DNA of 64,000 nt from CAZMZW01 sp964571135 (GCA_964571135.1 CAZMZW010000005.1:62001-126000), one strand, 5' to 3'; shown: positions 8,673 through 18,012, counted from the stretch's first letter. A program made the numbers and translations. Notes: a model not told the origin generated them from the letters alone.

Positions 8673-9107
8673 TTACAATTGCGAGGTGCAATTTGGGCAG
8701 CGGATTGCCTTAATCGCGATGCTGGTTTTGCAATAGGGGCATTCCTTGGTGGTCGGTTCGGTGGCGGGTTGGGCGGCTGGTTTTTGCATCCGGTTCACCT
8801 GTTTGACGATCAGGAAGATTACCAGTGCGATGATCAGAAAGTTGATGATGTTGTTTAAGAACAGGCCATAATTAAGGGTGGCAGCCCCGGCTTTTTGGGC
8901 TTCTGCCAGGCTTGGGTAACTCCCTCCGCTCAAATTGATATACAAACTACTGAAGTCAACTTTGCCGAGCAGCATCCCAAGAGGCGGCATTAAAACATCC
9001 GTTACCAATGAGGAAACGATCTTGCCAAATGCGCCGCCGATGATCACACCGATCGCCAGGTCGAGCACATTTCCTTTCATGATGAATTCCTTGAATTCTT
9101 TGATCAT
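8673..9107 (-). CDS. mscL: Large-conductance mechanosensitive channel with C-terminal zinc ribbon
   Basis: The first 110 residues are a standard MscL: KEFKEFIMKGNVLDLAIGVIIGGAFGKIV is the amphipathic N-helix and pore-lining helix, then a periplasmic loop and the second helix LFLNNIINFLIIALVIFLIVK. The channel opens on membrane tension and releases solutes during osmotic downshock. Residues 123-144 add a zinc-ribbon-like CPYCKTSIAIKAIRCPNC with two CxxC pairs in place of the ordinary charged cytoplasmic helix. RBS AAGGAAAAAAG precedes the ATG. The gene follows a PEBP-family gene by 14 bases and ends in its own terminator. Confidence 0.95.
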   Translation of the reverse strand: MIKEFKEFIMKGNVLDLAIGVIIGGAFGKIVSSLVTDVLMPPLGMLLGKVDFSSLYINLSGGSYPSLAEAQKAGAATLNYGLFLNNIINFLIIALVIFLIVKQVNRMQKPAAQPATEPTTKECPYCKTSIAIKAIRCPNCTSQL

Positions 9108-9121
9108 TCTTTTTTCCTTTT

Positions 9122-9586
9122 TTATTTGTCTCGCGAATAAATTCCCATTAATTGGGTTTGAGCCAAAATATGACCTTGCATGCCATAAATGATCTCCTGC
9201 CGTTCAACTCCCCCTTCAATCTTCAATTTACAGTCCAGGGCGTAAAGCTTGAAATAATAATGATGGATTCCGGAGGGCGGGCAGGGACCCCCATATCGTA
9301 CCTGATGCCAGCTGTTGCGCCCCTGCAGCGCGCCATCCGGTAGAAATTTTTCTGCGGGAATTCCCTCAGCCAATTGGTGGGTTTCTGCCGGAATATTAAA
9401 TAATAGCCAGTGAACCCAATCACCGGTAGGGGCGTCCGGATCATTAACGACAAGGGTGAAAGAAATCGTACCCGCCGGGGCGTCTTCCCAGTTCAGAGGG
9501 GGAGAAATATCCATTCCATCACAGGTGAATCGGCGCGGGAGTGGCTGGCCGTCTCTAAATTCAGGGCTGGTGATCTTAAATGTCAT
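9122..9586 (-). CDS. YbhB/YbcL-family (PEBP/Raf kinase inhibitor-like) protein
   Basis: The ATG at 9586 is preferred because TTTTTTGGAACTG lies upstream of it; a TTG at 9604 has no ribosome site. The 154-residue product has the PEBP pattern: FTCDGMDISPPLNW, then LVVNDPDAPTGDWVHWLLFNIP with the anion-binding Asp and His residues, and YGGPCPPSGIHHYYFKLYALD. Bacterial members are small soluble proteins of uncertain role that bind phosphate-like ligands. It lies immediately upstream of mscL on the same strand. Confidence 0.92.
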   Translation of the reverse strand: MTFKITSPEFRDGQPLPRRFTCDGMDISPPLNWEDAPAGTISFTLVVNDPDAPTGDWVHWLLFNIPAETHQLAEGIPAEKFLPDGALQGRNSWHQVRYGGPCPPSGIHHYYFKLYALDCKLKIEGGVERQEIIYGMQGHILAQTQLMGIYSRDK

Positions 9587-9689
9587 TTGATCATTCAGTT
9601 CCAAAAAAAGATGAAATTTAAGTAATCATTCAGGAAAAGCATTCCTGGTTTTTAATTCATATTCTAACCGGAAATCGTTGCCCTGCAAC

Positions 9690-12272
9690 CTATTTTTTTC
9701 CTTTTTTCCGGATCGCCGCATCCGCGAACAAGTGCCGAAATACTGGAAGTTTGATACTCTCTGAAACGAGGATAGAGAAAACCCCGGCGGCCAGGCAAGC
9801 CATCAGATCCCATGTCGAATACGCGTTAAAACCAAACAGATTGGTTAAAAAAGGAACGATGCTGATCAAGGTTAAGAATGCCAGTGCGCCTCCGGTTACC
9901 CACCATAATGCTTTGTTGGGAATTCGAAGTGTGGTGAGGATGGGCCGGGTCCAAGAGCGGTTGGTAAAGATCAGCCCCAGGTTTCCGATCACAAGAGCAA
10001 TAAAAGAAAGCCAGCGGGCATGTTCAGCGGGAACTCCCCGACTCAAGCTGAACCCATAGATCAATGCGACCACGGCCAATACGCTGAGACCTTGGTAAAA
10101 GCCAGTGAAGACCATCTTTCTTCCAAAAAGAGGCTCGCTGATTGCCCGCGGTTTGCGCTGCATGATGTCTTTTTCATCTTCCTCCATTTCAAAAACCAGG
10201 GTACAGGCTGGATCAATGATCAGTTCAAGGAATACTATATGGATCGGCATCAGAGCCAGTGGCCATTTGAACAGCACAGGGATGAGTGACATGCCGGCGA
10301 TGGGGAGATGGACGGAGAAAATAAAGGTCATCGCTTTTTTAAGGTTGTCAAAAATTCTCCGGCCCATACGCACTGCGGACACAATGGAAGCAAAATTGTC
10401 ATCCAGAAGCACAAGGGCGGCGGACTCGCGGGCAACGTCTGTCCCGCGTCCTCCCATGGCGATCCCAATATGGGCGGCTTTAAGGGCAGGGGCATCGTTA
10501 ACCCCATCCCCGGTCATGGCGACCACCTCCCCATTGGCTTTCAACGCGGTAACGATTCGCAGCTTTTGTTCCGGTACAGCCCGGGCGAAAATACAGGTCT
10601 TGCGAATGCGCTTTTTCAGTTCCTTGTCGTTCATCTGATCCAGTTCTGGACCGGTGATGATATCTTCCAAAGGTTTAAGACCTATTTGTTTTGCAATACT
10701 ACGGGCGGTGGTTGGATAGTCACCGGTGATCATGATCACCCGGATACCGGCGCTGTAGCATTCTTGAACCGCTTCCGGCACACCCGGACGGACCGGATCG
10801 GCAATTCCCAGCAGGCCGATCATCTCGAAATTAAAATCATGCTGTTCGGAAGGAAGATGCCCGGTCTTGAATGTGGCTTTGGCGACCCCAATGACCCGCA
10901 GTCCCTGGCTTGCCATTTTTTCAATATTTTCATTTATCTCCGCCATTTCTTCTAATGTGACATGGCACAGATCCGCGATGGATTCCGGCGCTCCCTTGGC
11001 TGCGATGACGAAATCATTCCCATCCGGCGACTGCCACACATGTGACATGGCAAGTAACTTTTCAGATAAGGAGTATTCGTGAAGCAGGGTCCAGTTATTA
11101 TGGAGGTGTTCAGTGTTGAGCAAGGTGCGACCTCCCAGTTCCTTCATTGCTTTTTCCATCGGATCAAATGGATCAGTTGGGCTGGCTAAAATGCTGTATT
11201 CCACGATCTCATGCAGTTCATCCGGCAGAGCCATCTGTTTCATGCTGATATCGTAGATCTGGCGCTTGACACAAATACTTTCGATGGTCATACGGTTGAG
11301 GGTAAGCGTGCCAGTTTTGTCAGTGCATAACACTGTTGCCGCTCCAAGCATCTCCACTGCGTGCATTCGGCGGGTAAGCACTTTGTGCAGGGAGATCCGC
11401 CAGGCGCCCAGCGCAAGAAAGATGGTCATTACAACGGGGAATTCTTCCGGCAGCGTTGCCATTGCCAGAGTGATACCTGCGAGCAGCCCTTCCAGCCAGT
11501 TATTTCGAGTCAGGCCAAACACAACTACCACGATCACGCACAAAATGATCCCTACGGTGGCAAACCGTCTGACGATTGTTCCGGTCTGTTTTTGGAGGTT
11601 GGTGTCTTCAGTTTCCAGAGTTTGCAGCGCTTTGCCAATTTTTCCCATCTCGGTACGGGGTCCTGTCAAACGAACCTGGCCGATGGCATGGCCTTTGACC
11701 ACCATCGTTCCTGAATAAATGAAGGGTTGGTCATCACCGCCCGGCCGGCCCATTTCAGAGGCGCCATTCCAGGCAGTTTTGCGCACAGGGACGGATTCAC
11801 CGGTGAGCAGGGATTCATCCACGCTGAGATTGGACGAGGATAATAAAACAGAATCTGCCGGGACGCGGTCGCCTTCCGAGATCAGGATTATGTCATCTTT
11901 GACAACATCCCGCCCCGCGATCCGAAGCTGTTTTCCATTGCGGATCACCAGCGCCCGCGGGCTGGATAGATCACGGAGAGCATCCAGTGCCTTTTCGGTT
12001 TTCTGTTCCTGGTATACCGTGATCCCGATCACGACAAATACAAATCCAAGCAGCATTATGGCTTCCTGCACATCACCGAGCACCAGATAGAGTGTTCCGC
12101 AGGCAATCAACAACAGGAACATCGGCTCCCGGATCACTTCGAATAAGATATGAAAGAACGTCCGTTTTTCCGAGGACGGCAGTTCGTTATAACCATCCGT
12201 GGCTACCCGTTCAAAAACTTCCTCGTCAGATAATCCCTGTAGTTCGTTGATATTGAAGTCAGTCTGTTTCAT
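9690..12272 (-). CDS. P2-type cation-transporting ATPase
   Basis: An 860-residue P-type ATPase. It has the N-terminal cation-ATPase domain, helices M1-M2, the actuator motif LTGES near residue 160, phosphorylation motif DKTGTLT with Asp318, KGAPE in the nucleotide domain, MITGDYPTTARSIA and GDGVNDAPAL hinge motifs, and a C-terminal transmembrane block of about six helices. It lacks the CPC motif and metal-binding domains of P1B heavy-metal pumps and resembles Ca/Mn-type P2 pumps. The M4 ion-binding motif reads PEEFP rather than the PEGLP of calcium pumps, so the substrate is uncertain. It is downstream of an ArsR/SmtB repressor gene on the same strand, which suggests metal control. Confidence 0.9.
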   Translation of the reverse strand: MKQTDFNINELQGLSDEEVFERVATDGYNELPSSEKRTFFHILFEVIREPMFLLLIACGTLYLVLGDVQEAIMLLGFVFVVIGITVYQEQKTEKALDALRDLSSPRALVIRNGKQLRIAGRDVVKDDIILISEGDRVPADSVLLSSSNLSVDESLLTGESVPVRKTAWNGASEMGRPGGDDQPFIYSGTMVVKGHAIGQVRLTGPRTEMGKIGKALQTLETEDTNLQKQTGTIVRRFATVGIILCVIVVVVFGLTRNNWLEGLLAGITLAMATLPEEFPVVMTIFLALGAWRISLHKVLTRRMHAVEMLGAATVLCTDKTGTLTLNRMTIESICVKRQIYDISMKQMALPDELHEIVEYSILASPTDPFDPMEKAMKELGGRTLLNTEHLHNNWTLLHEYSLSEKLLAMSHVWQSPDGNDFVIAAKGAPESIADLCHVTLEEMAEINENIEKMASQGLRVIGVAKATFKTGHLPSEQHDFNFEMIGLLGIADPVRPGVPEAVQECYSAGIRVIMITGDYPTTARSIAKQIGLKPLEDIITGPELDQMNDKELKKRIRKTCIFARAVPEQKLRIVTALKANGEVVAMTGDGVNDAPALKAAHIGIAMGGRGTDVARESAALVLLDDNFASIVSAVRMGRRIFDNLKKAMTFIFSVHLPIAGMSLIPVLFKWPLALMPIHIVFLELIIDPACTLVFEMEEDEKDIMQRKPRAISEPLFGRKMVFTGFYQGLSVLAVVALIYGFSLSRGVPAEHARWLSFIALVIGNLGLIFTNRSWTRPILTTLRIPNKALWWVTGGALAFLTLISIVPFLTNLFGFNAYSTWDLMACLAAGVFSILVSESIKLPVFRHLFADAAIRKKGKK

Positions 12273-12680
12273 TTATATCCACAAATTTAGTTTAAGAAAA
12301 AACGATCCAATAAAACTGGTAAGTTTGGATTCGCACTTGGGTCGATCGAAATGGCATTAAACCATTTGCGTTTAGTGCGGTGTACAACCTGAAGCGACTA
12401 TCAATCGCCAGGATTGGAGATCATTTGAACCAAAGGGTTGAAGTGAAAATTCAGCGACAAGAAGGCGTGTTGGTACTTTAGAACCAATTGCCTGATATCT
12501 GAAACTAACAGACGCGCTGCTGATAATGGTGATCTTGCAATGATTAAAGACCCATCCCGAAATTTAGTGATTCTGTTAGAGCAGAAATTTTCGGAACTAT
12601 TCCCAGCGCTCTTGACCACAGAATTACCTAAGAAATAACAATGGATCAGGTTAACCAAAGCGATTTGATTACTTTGCAGT
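12273..12680. other. Region between ATPase and ArsR genes
   Basis: About 400 bases holding no recognisable gene except the doubtful small frame listed separately. I see no clear terminator or inverted repeat. Confidence 0.4.
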
Positions 12681-12688
12681 TTAACCAT
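12401..12688 (-). CDS. Doubtful 95-residue open frame overlapping the ArsR stop
   Basis: The frame starts with ATG inside the last eight bases of the ArsR gene (ATGGTTAA), an arrangement that would permit translational coupling. The product resembles no family I know; it has no signal peptide, membrane helix or metal motif, and its composition is not distinctive. It may be a real small protein of the metal-response unit or a chance frame. No ribosome site of its own is evident. Confidence 0.2.
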   Translation of the reverse strand: MVKLQSNQIALVNLIHCYFLGNSVVKSAGNSSENFCSNRITKFRDGSLIIARSPLSAARLLVSDIRQLVLKYQHAFLSLNFHFNPLVQMISNPGD

Positions 12689-12986
12689 TGATTATGTGAT
12701 TCACTCCCTGTTGAAATAGCGCCAGGATATGTTCATCTTCAATATGATAATAGACTTCTTTTCCATGGCGCCGTGTCTGGACAAGCTGCATCTGGCGCAA
12801 TCCGCGCAGGTGATGGGAAATACCCGATTCGGTAATCCCTATTGCAGCTGCCAGTTCCGTCCCGTTATACTCCCGTTTGGAAAGGGCAAACAATATTCTC
12901 ACGCGGCTGGCATCGCTGAACGCGCGGAATAATTCCGCAACGCGGACAGCAGTGTTTTCATCGAGATTGGAATAGGTTTCATTCAT
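12681..12986 (-). CDS. ArsR/SmtB-family metal-responsive repressor
   Basis: A 101-residue winged-helix protein: FRAFSDASRVRILFAL, then ELAAAIGITESGISHHLRGL as recognition helix and a beta wing TRRHGKEVYYHI. The C-terminal helix has D84, H86 and H97 at the same spacing as the alpha-5 zinc ligands of SmtB (D104, H106, H117); the fourth position, Glu120 in SmtB, is Asn100 here. There is no Cys in the protein, so arsenic or cadmium sensing through a CxC site is excluded. It probably releases DNA on binding Zn, Co or Ni and controls the downstream P-type ATPase, itself, or both. Confidence 0.9.
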   Translation of the reverse strand: MNETYSNLDENTAVRVAELFRAFSDASRVRILFALSKREYNGTELAAAIGITESGISHHLRGLRQMQLVQTRRHGKEVYYHIEDEHILALFQQGVNHIING

Positions 12987-13127
12987 AATGTAACGATTGA
13001 GTAAGTGTTGTATTTATAATTGAATATTATTGGTTTGTCAAGAGCTTTACCACATGTGTGGCACACAACTTGCTAGAGTATTAGTGAATGGAGACTGTTT
13101 AATTTAATAGATCAGTTTGAAAAAACT

Positions 13128-15191
13128 ATGGAGCAAATCCTTTTTACCATTACCCGCATCGCCGTTTATCTGTACCCTGCTGTCCAGATAATTGCAGTGT
13201 TTGTGGGGATCATCTTTGCCATCAGCGGTGTTACTGATATTAGTTTTGACCTTTATTTTATCGGTCGTTCAATCCGCCGATTCTTTCTTTCCCGCAAATG
13301 GACCAAACTCACTCTCGAACGTCTGCAGGCGCGTGAGCAGCAAAAGATCGCCATCTTTATTGCTTGCTGGCATGAGGCAGATGTCATCTCTCATACGCTG
13401 ACCAATGCAGTGGAAAAAATTCAATACCGCAATTATGATATTTTCGTTGGCACTTATCCCAACGACCCTGAAACTCAGGCAGAGGTGGATAAGGTCGCCA
13501 GCAAGTATTCGCATGTACATAAGGTCATCACTCCTGATCCGGGTCCGACCAATAAGCCTTCCAATTTGAATTACACCTTCCGGGCACTTAAGGAATATGA
13601 AAAGCAGACGAACCAGCATTATGAGATCCTCATGACCCATGACTCTGAAGATGTCATTCATCCATATTCCTTGCTGGTGATCAATTACTTGATTCCTCGT
13701 AAAGATATGGTCCAGCTTCCGGTGTTTCCCCTGGAAGTCCCGTTGCGGGATTTTACCCACTGGGCTTATGCGGATGAATTTGCCGAGAACCACACCAAAT
13801 TAATGCTGGTGCGCGAAATTACCGGTGGTTTTGTCCCGGCTGCAGGGGTGGGAGTGGCTTTCACCCGCCGTGCGTTTGAATGGTTGAATTTACAGGAAAG
13901 AAACCAGATTTTTTCAACTGATACACTCACAGAGGATTATGAGCTTGGTCTGCGCATGAACCTGGAAGGATTTAAAGCCGCCTTTGTGCTTGTCAATATT
14001 CCTTCACCTGAAAAAAAGAAAAAAGGGAGACACAATTCTTCGGACTGGGTGGCTACCCGCGCTTATTTCCCGCGTGATTTCTGGCGTGCAGTCCGGCAAA
14101 AAACTCGCTGGAATATTGGCATTGTTCTGCAAGCCTGGCAAAATGTGGGATGGAAAGGCAGCCCTTCCATCCGCTGGAACCTGCTCCAGGACCGTAAAGC
14201 CCTTGTGGCAACCCCGGCCAACTTCCTGGCCTATTTTGTATTCGCCTATTTTATTTTGTATCAATTTTTACAATATTTCTACTCACAATTTATTCCGCCT
14301 CTGATCATTAGAGGTACGCTTCTTTGGTATCTGGTGGTGCTGGCGACTTTCTTTATGATCTGGCGTTCGATTAACCGGGCATATGCGGTCAATAAGATCT
14401 ATGGATTTTGGCCGGCAGTCACCTCTGTCCCGCGTGTGGTTTGGGGAAACATCATAAACTTTTTTGCCATCGTGCGGGCTGTTTATCAATTCAGCATGGG
14501 CCGGATTCGCGGAAAGAAACTGGCCTGGGATAAAACCGCCCATCAGGTTCCCATGGTTGAAATGGATGAAGAAAATGAAGATGCAGGGTCATCGGCTGCG
14601 GCTGAAAAACCCCAGGCATCCCTTGATCTGCCAACGATAAAGAAGAAAATTAAAGATGCCATTGGCAATTTCAAGGAAGGCATTCAATCTGAAAATGAAG
14701 ATGACCGCGTGGATGCCATCCATGCCATCGATCGGGACAGCGGTTCATTTCTTTTCCCTGATCTGGCAAAATTGATCCATGACCCTTCGTGGCGAATTCG
14801 CGCTGAAGTATGCCGCACATTGAGTTTTTTATGTTATTCCCAGGCAGTTCCATTATTGGAAAAAGCGGCAACAGATCCGGATTGGACTGTACGCAGTAAT
14901 GCGGTCCGTGCAATTGGAAAACTGGGTGATCTTGGCGAACATGTATTATTACAGATCTTGAAGAGAAATGATCGGTATGCTCGGGAAGCAGCTCTGGCTG
15001 TCCTGGAACATCAGGGTTTCTTGGATCGAAATATTCAAAGATTATCCAGCCTAAATGAGGGTGATGTAAAAAGAGCTGTTGTTTTTTTGCAGATCCTTGA
15101 AGAGTATGGTCAATCCAGGCTGGCACAAGCTGCGCTGGTAAGTTTCATTAAAGATTCAGACAATAGTAATAGAACTGCGGTCATTCGCTGA
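13128..15191 (+). CDS. Membrane glycosyltransferase (GT2) fused to HEAT repeats
   Basis: A 687-residue protein. An N-terminal membrane segment (about 10-40) is followed by a GT2 catalytic domain: KIAIFIACWHEADVI, THDSEDVIHP (metal-binding Asp pair), TGGFVPAAGVGVAF and TDTLTEDYELGLR with the catalytic Asp, then a QKTRWNIG block corresponding to the QxxRW motif of processive synthases. Two or three C-terminal helices follow (about 365-430). The layout matches NfrB-like glycosyltransferases. From about 545 to 680 there are four to five HEAT-like repeats (DPSWRIRAEVCRTL, DPDWTVRSNAVRAI). It probably transfers a sugar to an envelope or exopolysaccharide acceptor. No ribosome site stands out. Confidence 0.82.
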   Translation: MEQILFTITRIAVYLYPAVQIIAVFVGIIFAISGVTDISFDLYFIGRSIRRFFLSRKWTKLTLERLQAREQQKIAIFIACWHEADVISHTLTNAVEKIQYRNYDIFVGTYPNDPETQAEVDKVASKYSHVHKVITPDPGPTNKPSNLNYTFRALKEYEKQTNQHYEILMTHDSEDVIHPYSLLVINYLIPRKDMVQLPVFPLEVPLRDFTHWAYADEFAENHTKLMLVREITGGFVPAAGVGVAFTRRAFEWLNLQERNQIFSTDTLTEDYELGLRMNLEGFKAAFVLVNIPSPEKKKKGRHNSSDWVATRAYFPRDFWRAVRQKTRWNIGIVLQAWQNVGWKGSPSIRWNLLQDRKALVATPANFLAYFVFAYFILYQFLQYFYSQFIPPLIIRGTLLWYLVVLATFFMIWRSINRAYAVNKIYGFWPAVTSVPRVVWGNIINFFAIVRAVYQFSMGRIRGKKLAWDKTAHQVPMVEMDEENEDAGSSAAAEKPQASLDLPTIKKKIKDAIGNFKEGIQSENEDDRVDAIHAIDRDSGSFLFPDLAKLIHDPSWRIRAEVCRTLSFLCYSQAVPLLEKAATDPDWTVRSNAVRAIGKLGDLGEHVLLQILKRNDRYAREAALAVLEHQGFLDRNIQRLSSLNEGDVKRAVVFLQILEEYGQSRLAQAALVSFIKDSDNSNRTAVIR

Positions 15192-15258
15192 TCACAATTC
15201 CAATTCAAAATCGCATTTCTACTGATTAATAAATAATTCTTATTCTTATAATTAGCTA

Positions 15259-18012
15259 TTAATCACTTGACTCGTTTTTAATCAGGATCATGAATAGCTC
15301 AACGACTTTTGGATCGAACTGAATCCCTTTTTGTTCTTTGATGAAATCCAAAGCACGTTTGGCGGGCCAGGCTTTGCGGTAAGGTCGGTCGGAGGTAAGG
15401 GCATCCCATACATCGACAACTGTGAATATACGTGCTCCGAGGGGTATTTGCTCCCCTTTAAGTCCACGCGGGTAACCACTGCCATCCCATTTTTCATGAT
15501 GGCAGTAGGGAATATCAACCGAAGACCGCAAATGAACAATGGGATGCAATAATTCATAGGCCAACAACGGATGGCGCCGCATGATGACCCATTCTTCATT
15601 GGAAAGCGGACCAGGTTTAAAGAGGATTTCATCCGGGATGCCCATTTTTCCAATATCGTGTAATAAGGCGCCGCGGCGTAAATGGATTAACTCAGAATCT
15701 ATCATCCCGAGACCCTTTGCGATTTTTAAGGTCAAATTCACAACTCGCTGGGTATGTCCTTCGGTTTCCTTATCACGCAGGTCAAGGGCATGTGACCAAC
15801 CCTCTAAGGTGGTGTCATAAGCCATGGTGAGTTCAATATTTGAACGGTGCAGGTCTTCCAGGAGGGTTGTGTTATCAATGGCGATGGCAGCCTGACCGGC
15901 CAGTGTCTCAAGGAAGTTTACCCATTCCTGATCAGGGGAAATTAAAGTGCGGTTAAAAATATCCAGGACACCTTTTACCTGCCCCTTGGCGATCAAGGGC
16001 ACACTATAGTAGCTGATGAATCCTTCTTCGCTTAGCAATGTGGGATACGCTGAATTCTCATCCAGTTCAGAAAGATTGAGTGATTGCACCAGATGCCTTT
16101 CCATGGCTGCCTGACCGGAAATTCCTTCCCCCAATCGCAAATGGTATTCCTCAATTTTTCGAGTTCTAAAACCGCGCCCGGCTGCAAATTCAAGCATTTG
16201 CGTTTTAGTGTTCAGGAGCATCACTGATGCTGCGTCCACATTTAATTTTTCAATGACCTGGTCAAGGAGGATGTTCATGGTCACACGAAGATCGAGGCTG
16301 GAGTTGATCACCAGATCAATATCATGAAGCGCAGAAAGGCGCTGCAGTCGGTTTTGGGTTTGCTCAACCAGCAAAGCATTTTCCAGTGAGGTGGCGATTT
16401 GAGCTGCCATGGATTCCAACAGGCGGGCATGGTTATCGTTAAAGGTGTATTGATTAAAAGACTGTATGGATATTGCCCCGATTGTTTTTCCGCGGGTGAC
16501 CAATGGTACACCCAGCCAGGAGCGTACCGGTTTATTGGCATGGATGGGTTTGACTGGAAGTGGATCTGTTTTTAGATCCCCGATCAGGAGCGTCTTTTGG
16601 TTTTGAATGACCCAGCCGATCAAACCGCTGTTTTTAATGGGCAGACGCTGGTCTATCAGTTCCACCAATACCCGGTTCTCTTCCATGGCGGTGGCAATAT
16701 GTATTTCTTTGGTTTCCTCTTCATTAAAAGCTAACAGAAAAGAATCTAACGGAAATAGGTCGGACACTTGCAGGTAAACCCGATTAATGAGTTTTTCGGT
16801 ATCCAGTAATCCGCTGATGGAAATTGCAGTCTCATACAGGGCAGTGATTTCACGGGTCTGGCGCAGTTGGGCTTCCAAAAGGTTCATTCTCTCGATGGAG
16901 ATTGCCAGTTGATTGGAAAAAGTGAGTAAGAAGTTTTCATCTGCATCCGAATAGGCGTTTTCAATGATGCTTTCCGTGTTTACCACGCCAATGATTTTCC
17001 CATTGATTTTGATCGGCACAGCCAGTTCGGAAAGAGTATCTGTCTTAATTTGAATGTAATCTTTATCCTTTTTTACCTGAGAAACTCTTTGGGGTAATCC
17101 GGTTCGGACTGCCCGTCCAGAGATGCCTTTATTGATTGGCTCAACCAGTTTCAAAGCAGCTGCGCTGATTCCCCGATAGGAAGGATGAGGGCAAATTGTG
17201 CGAAGATTTTCATCAACAACTAATATGCCGAAATTATCAGGATATAAAGTCTCTCCCAACAATAGAGTGGTGCGTTCGATCAGTTCATCCACGCTGATGG
17301 ATTCTGAACTGGCCGTGGCAATCCCATGCAGGGCAGTGATTTCCTGTAATTTGCGTTTTAATTCTTTCTCAGTCTGTATTCGTGAAGAAATATCGAACAT
17401 ATTGAGCAAAACATTTGAAAGGTTTTCTCCGCGGTGCGGCAAAGGCATATGAAAATAGATGGTTTTTGAATTCCCTTTTTTAGTAATAATTTTAGTTTCG
17501 CCTTCATAAAAAGGTTTTTGGTGTGTTAGGGTATCCAATAGCCCCTGATAATCACGTTGTGAACGGATTTCTCCCATCAGATCCTGGAAAGTTTTAATTT
17601 CGTGAATGTCTTTTACTTCAAATAGATCCAGGACAGCCTGGTTGGCATCCAATACTCTAATATCTTTGATAATTTCATTGAGGAACTTGGGATGATTGGA
17701 AAGATGGTCCTTTACCTTTTCAATATTCTTTAACCCCATTTTGTCAAAATTTTTGAACATCATCGAAAAATCCAATTCAGCTATCGCGATGGTTGAGGTT
17801 TCAAAAATATTTCGATAGCGGTCCTCTCTTTTTCGCAGTTTCTGTTCTGTTTGAAGTCCTTCATTTAACTGAGGATCAAGGGGTTTATTATTTTTGCCCA
17901 GAATTTGGGATTCTTTTTTATTTCGCATGGGTTTTATTCTTAGTTTAATAGCAACATTCATACCAAAACATTGAAAGAAAGGCAAGATTATCACATAATC
18001 GTGAAACTGCAT
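15259..18012 (-). CDS. PAS-GAF-GAF-GAF-HD-GYP sensor, c-di-GMP phosphodiesterase
   Basis: A soluble multi-domain signalling protein of up to 917 residues. A PAS domain lies near 60-215 (LDANQAVLDLFEVKD, PAC-like end LLNMFDISSRIQTEKEL), three GAF domains follow at about 225-375, 385-540 and 560-710, and an HD-GYP domain at about 735-915. The last shows GHTQRV, LLHDIGKMGIPDEIL and HHEKWDGSGYPRGLKGE, so the catalytic HD and GYP residues are intact and it should hydrolyse cyclic di-GMP. The start is uncertain: ATG codons at 18012, 17961 and 17928 all lack a clear ribosome site, and the PAS region begins well after the third. It stands alone; the stimulus is unknown. Confidence 0.9.
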   Translation of the reverse strand: MQFHDYVIILPFFQCFGMNVAIKLRIKPMRNKKESQILGKNNKPLDPQLNEGLQTEQKLRKREDRYRNIFETSTIAIAELDFSMMFKNFDKMGLKNIEKVKDHLSNHPKFLNEIIKDIRVLDANQAVLDLFEVKDIHEIKTFQDLMGEIRSQRDYQGLLDTLTHQKPFYEGETKIITKKGNSKTIYFHMPLPHRGENLSNVLLNMFDISSRIQTEKELKRKLQEITALHGIATASSESISVDELIERTTLLLGETLYPDNFGILVVDENLRTICPHPSYRGISAAALKLVEPINKGISGRAVRTGLPQRVSQVKKDKDYIQIKTDTLSELAVPIKINGKIIGVVNTESIIENAYSDADENFLLTFSNQLAISIERMNLLEAQLRQTREITALYETAISISGLLDTEKLINRVYLQVSDLFPLDSFLLAFNEEETKEIHIATAMEENRVLVELIDQRLPIKNSGLIGWVIQNQKTLLIGDLKTDPLPVKPIHANKPVRSWLGVPLVTRGKTIGAISIQSFNQYTFNDNHARLLESMAAQIATSLENALLVEQTQNRLQRLSALHDIDLVINSSLDLRVTMNILLDQVIEKLNVDAASVMLLNTKTQMLEFAAGRGFRTRKIEEYHLRLGEGISGQAAMERHLVQSLNLSELDENSAYPTLLSEEGFISYYSVPLIAKGQVKGVLDIFNRTLISPDQEWVNFLETLAGQAAIAIDNTTLLEDLHRSNIELTMAYDTTLEGWSHALDLRDKETEGHTQRVVNLTLKIAKGLGMIDSELIHLRRGALLHDIGKMGIPDEILFKPGPLSNEEWVIMRRHPLLAYELLHPIVHLRSSVDIPYCHHEKWDGSGYPRGLKGEQIPLGARIFTVVDVWDALTSDRPYRKAWPAKRALDFIKEQKGIQFDPKVVELFMILIKNESSD

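Noticed and set aside
10105..10955. Plus-strand frames of 177-215 codons opposite the P-type ATPase
   Set aside because: The ATPase on the minus strand has all motifs in one frame; the opposite frames lack ribosome sites and family patterns.
13051..13058. CACATGTG palindrome between ArsR and glycosyltransferase genes as ArsR operator
   Set aside because: Too short and unlike the AT-rich 12-2-12 operators of SmtB-type repressors; kept only as an observation.
15288..15653. Minus-strand frame of 121 codons within the HD-GYP gene
   Set aside because: It is a second frame of the same strand inside the intact HD-GYP domain and has no motif of its own.
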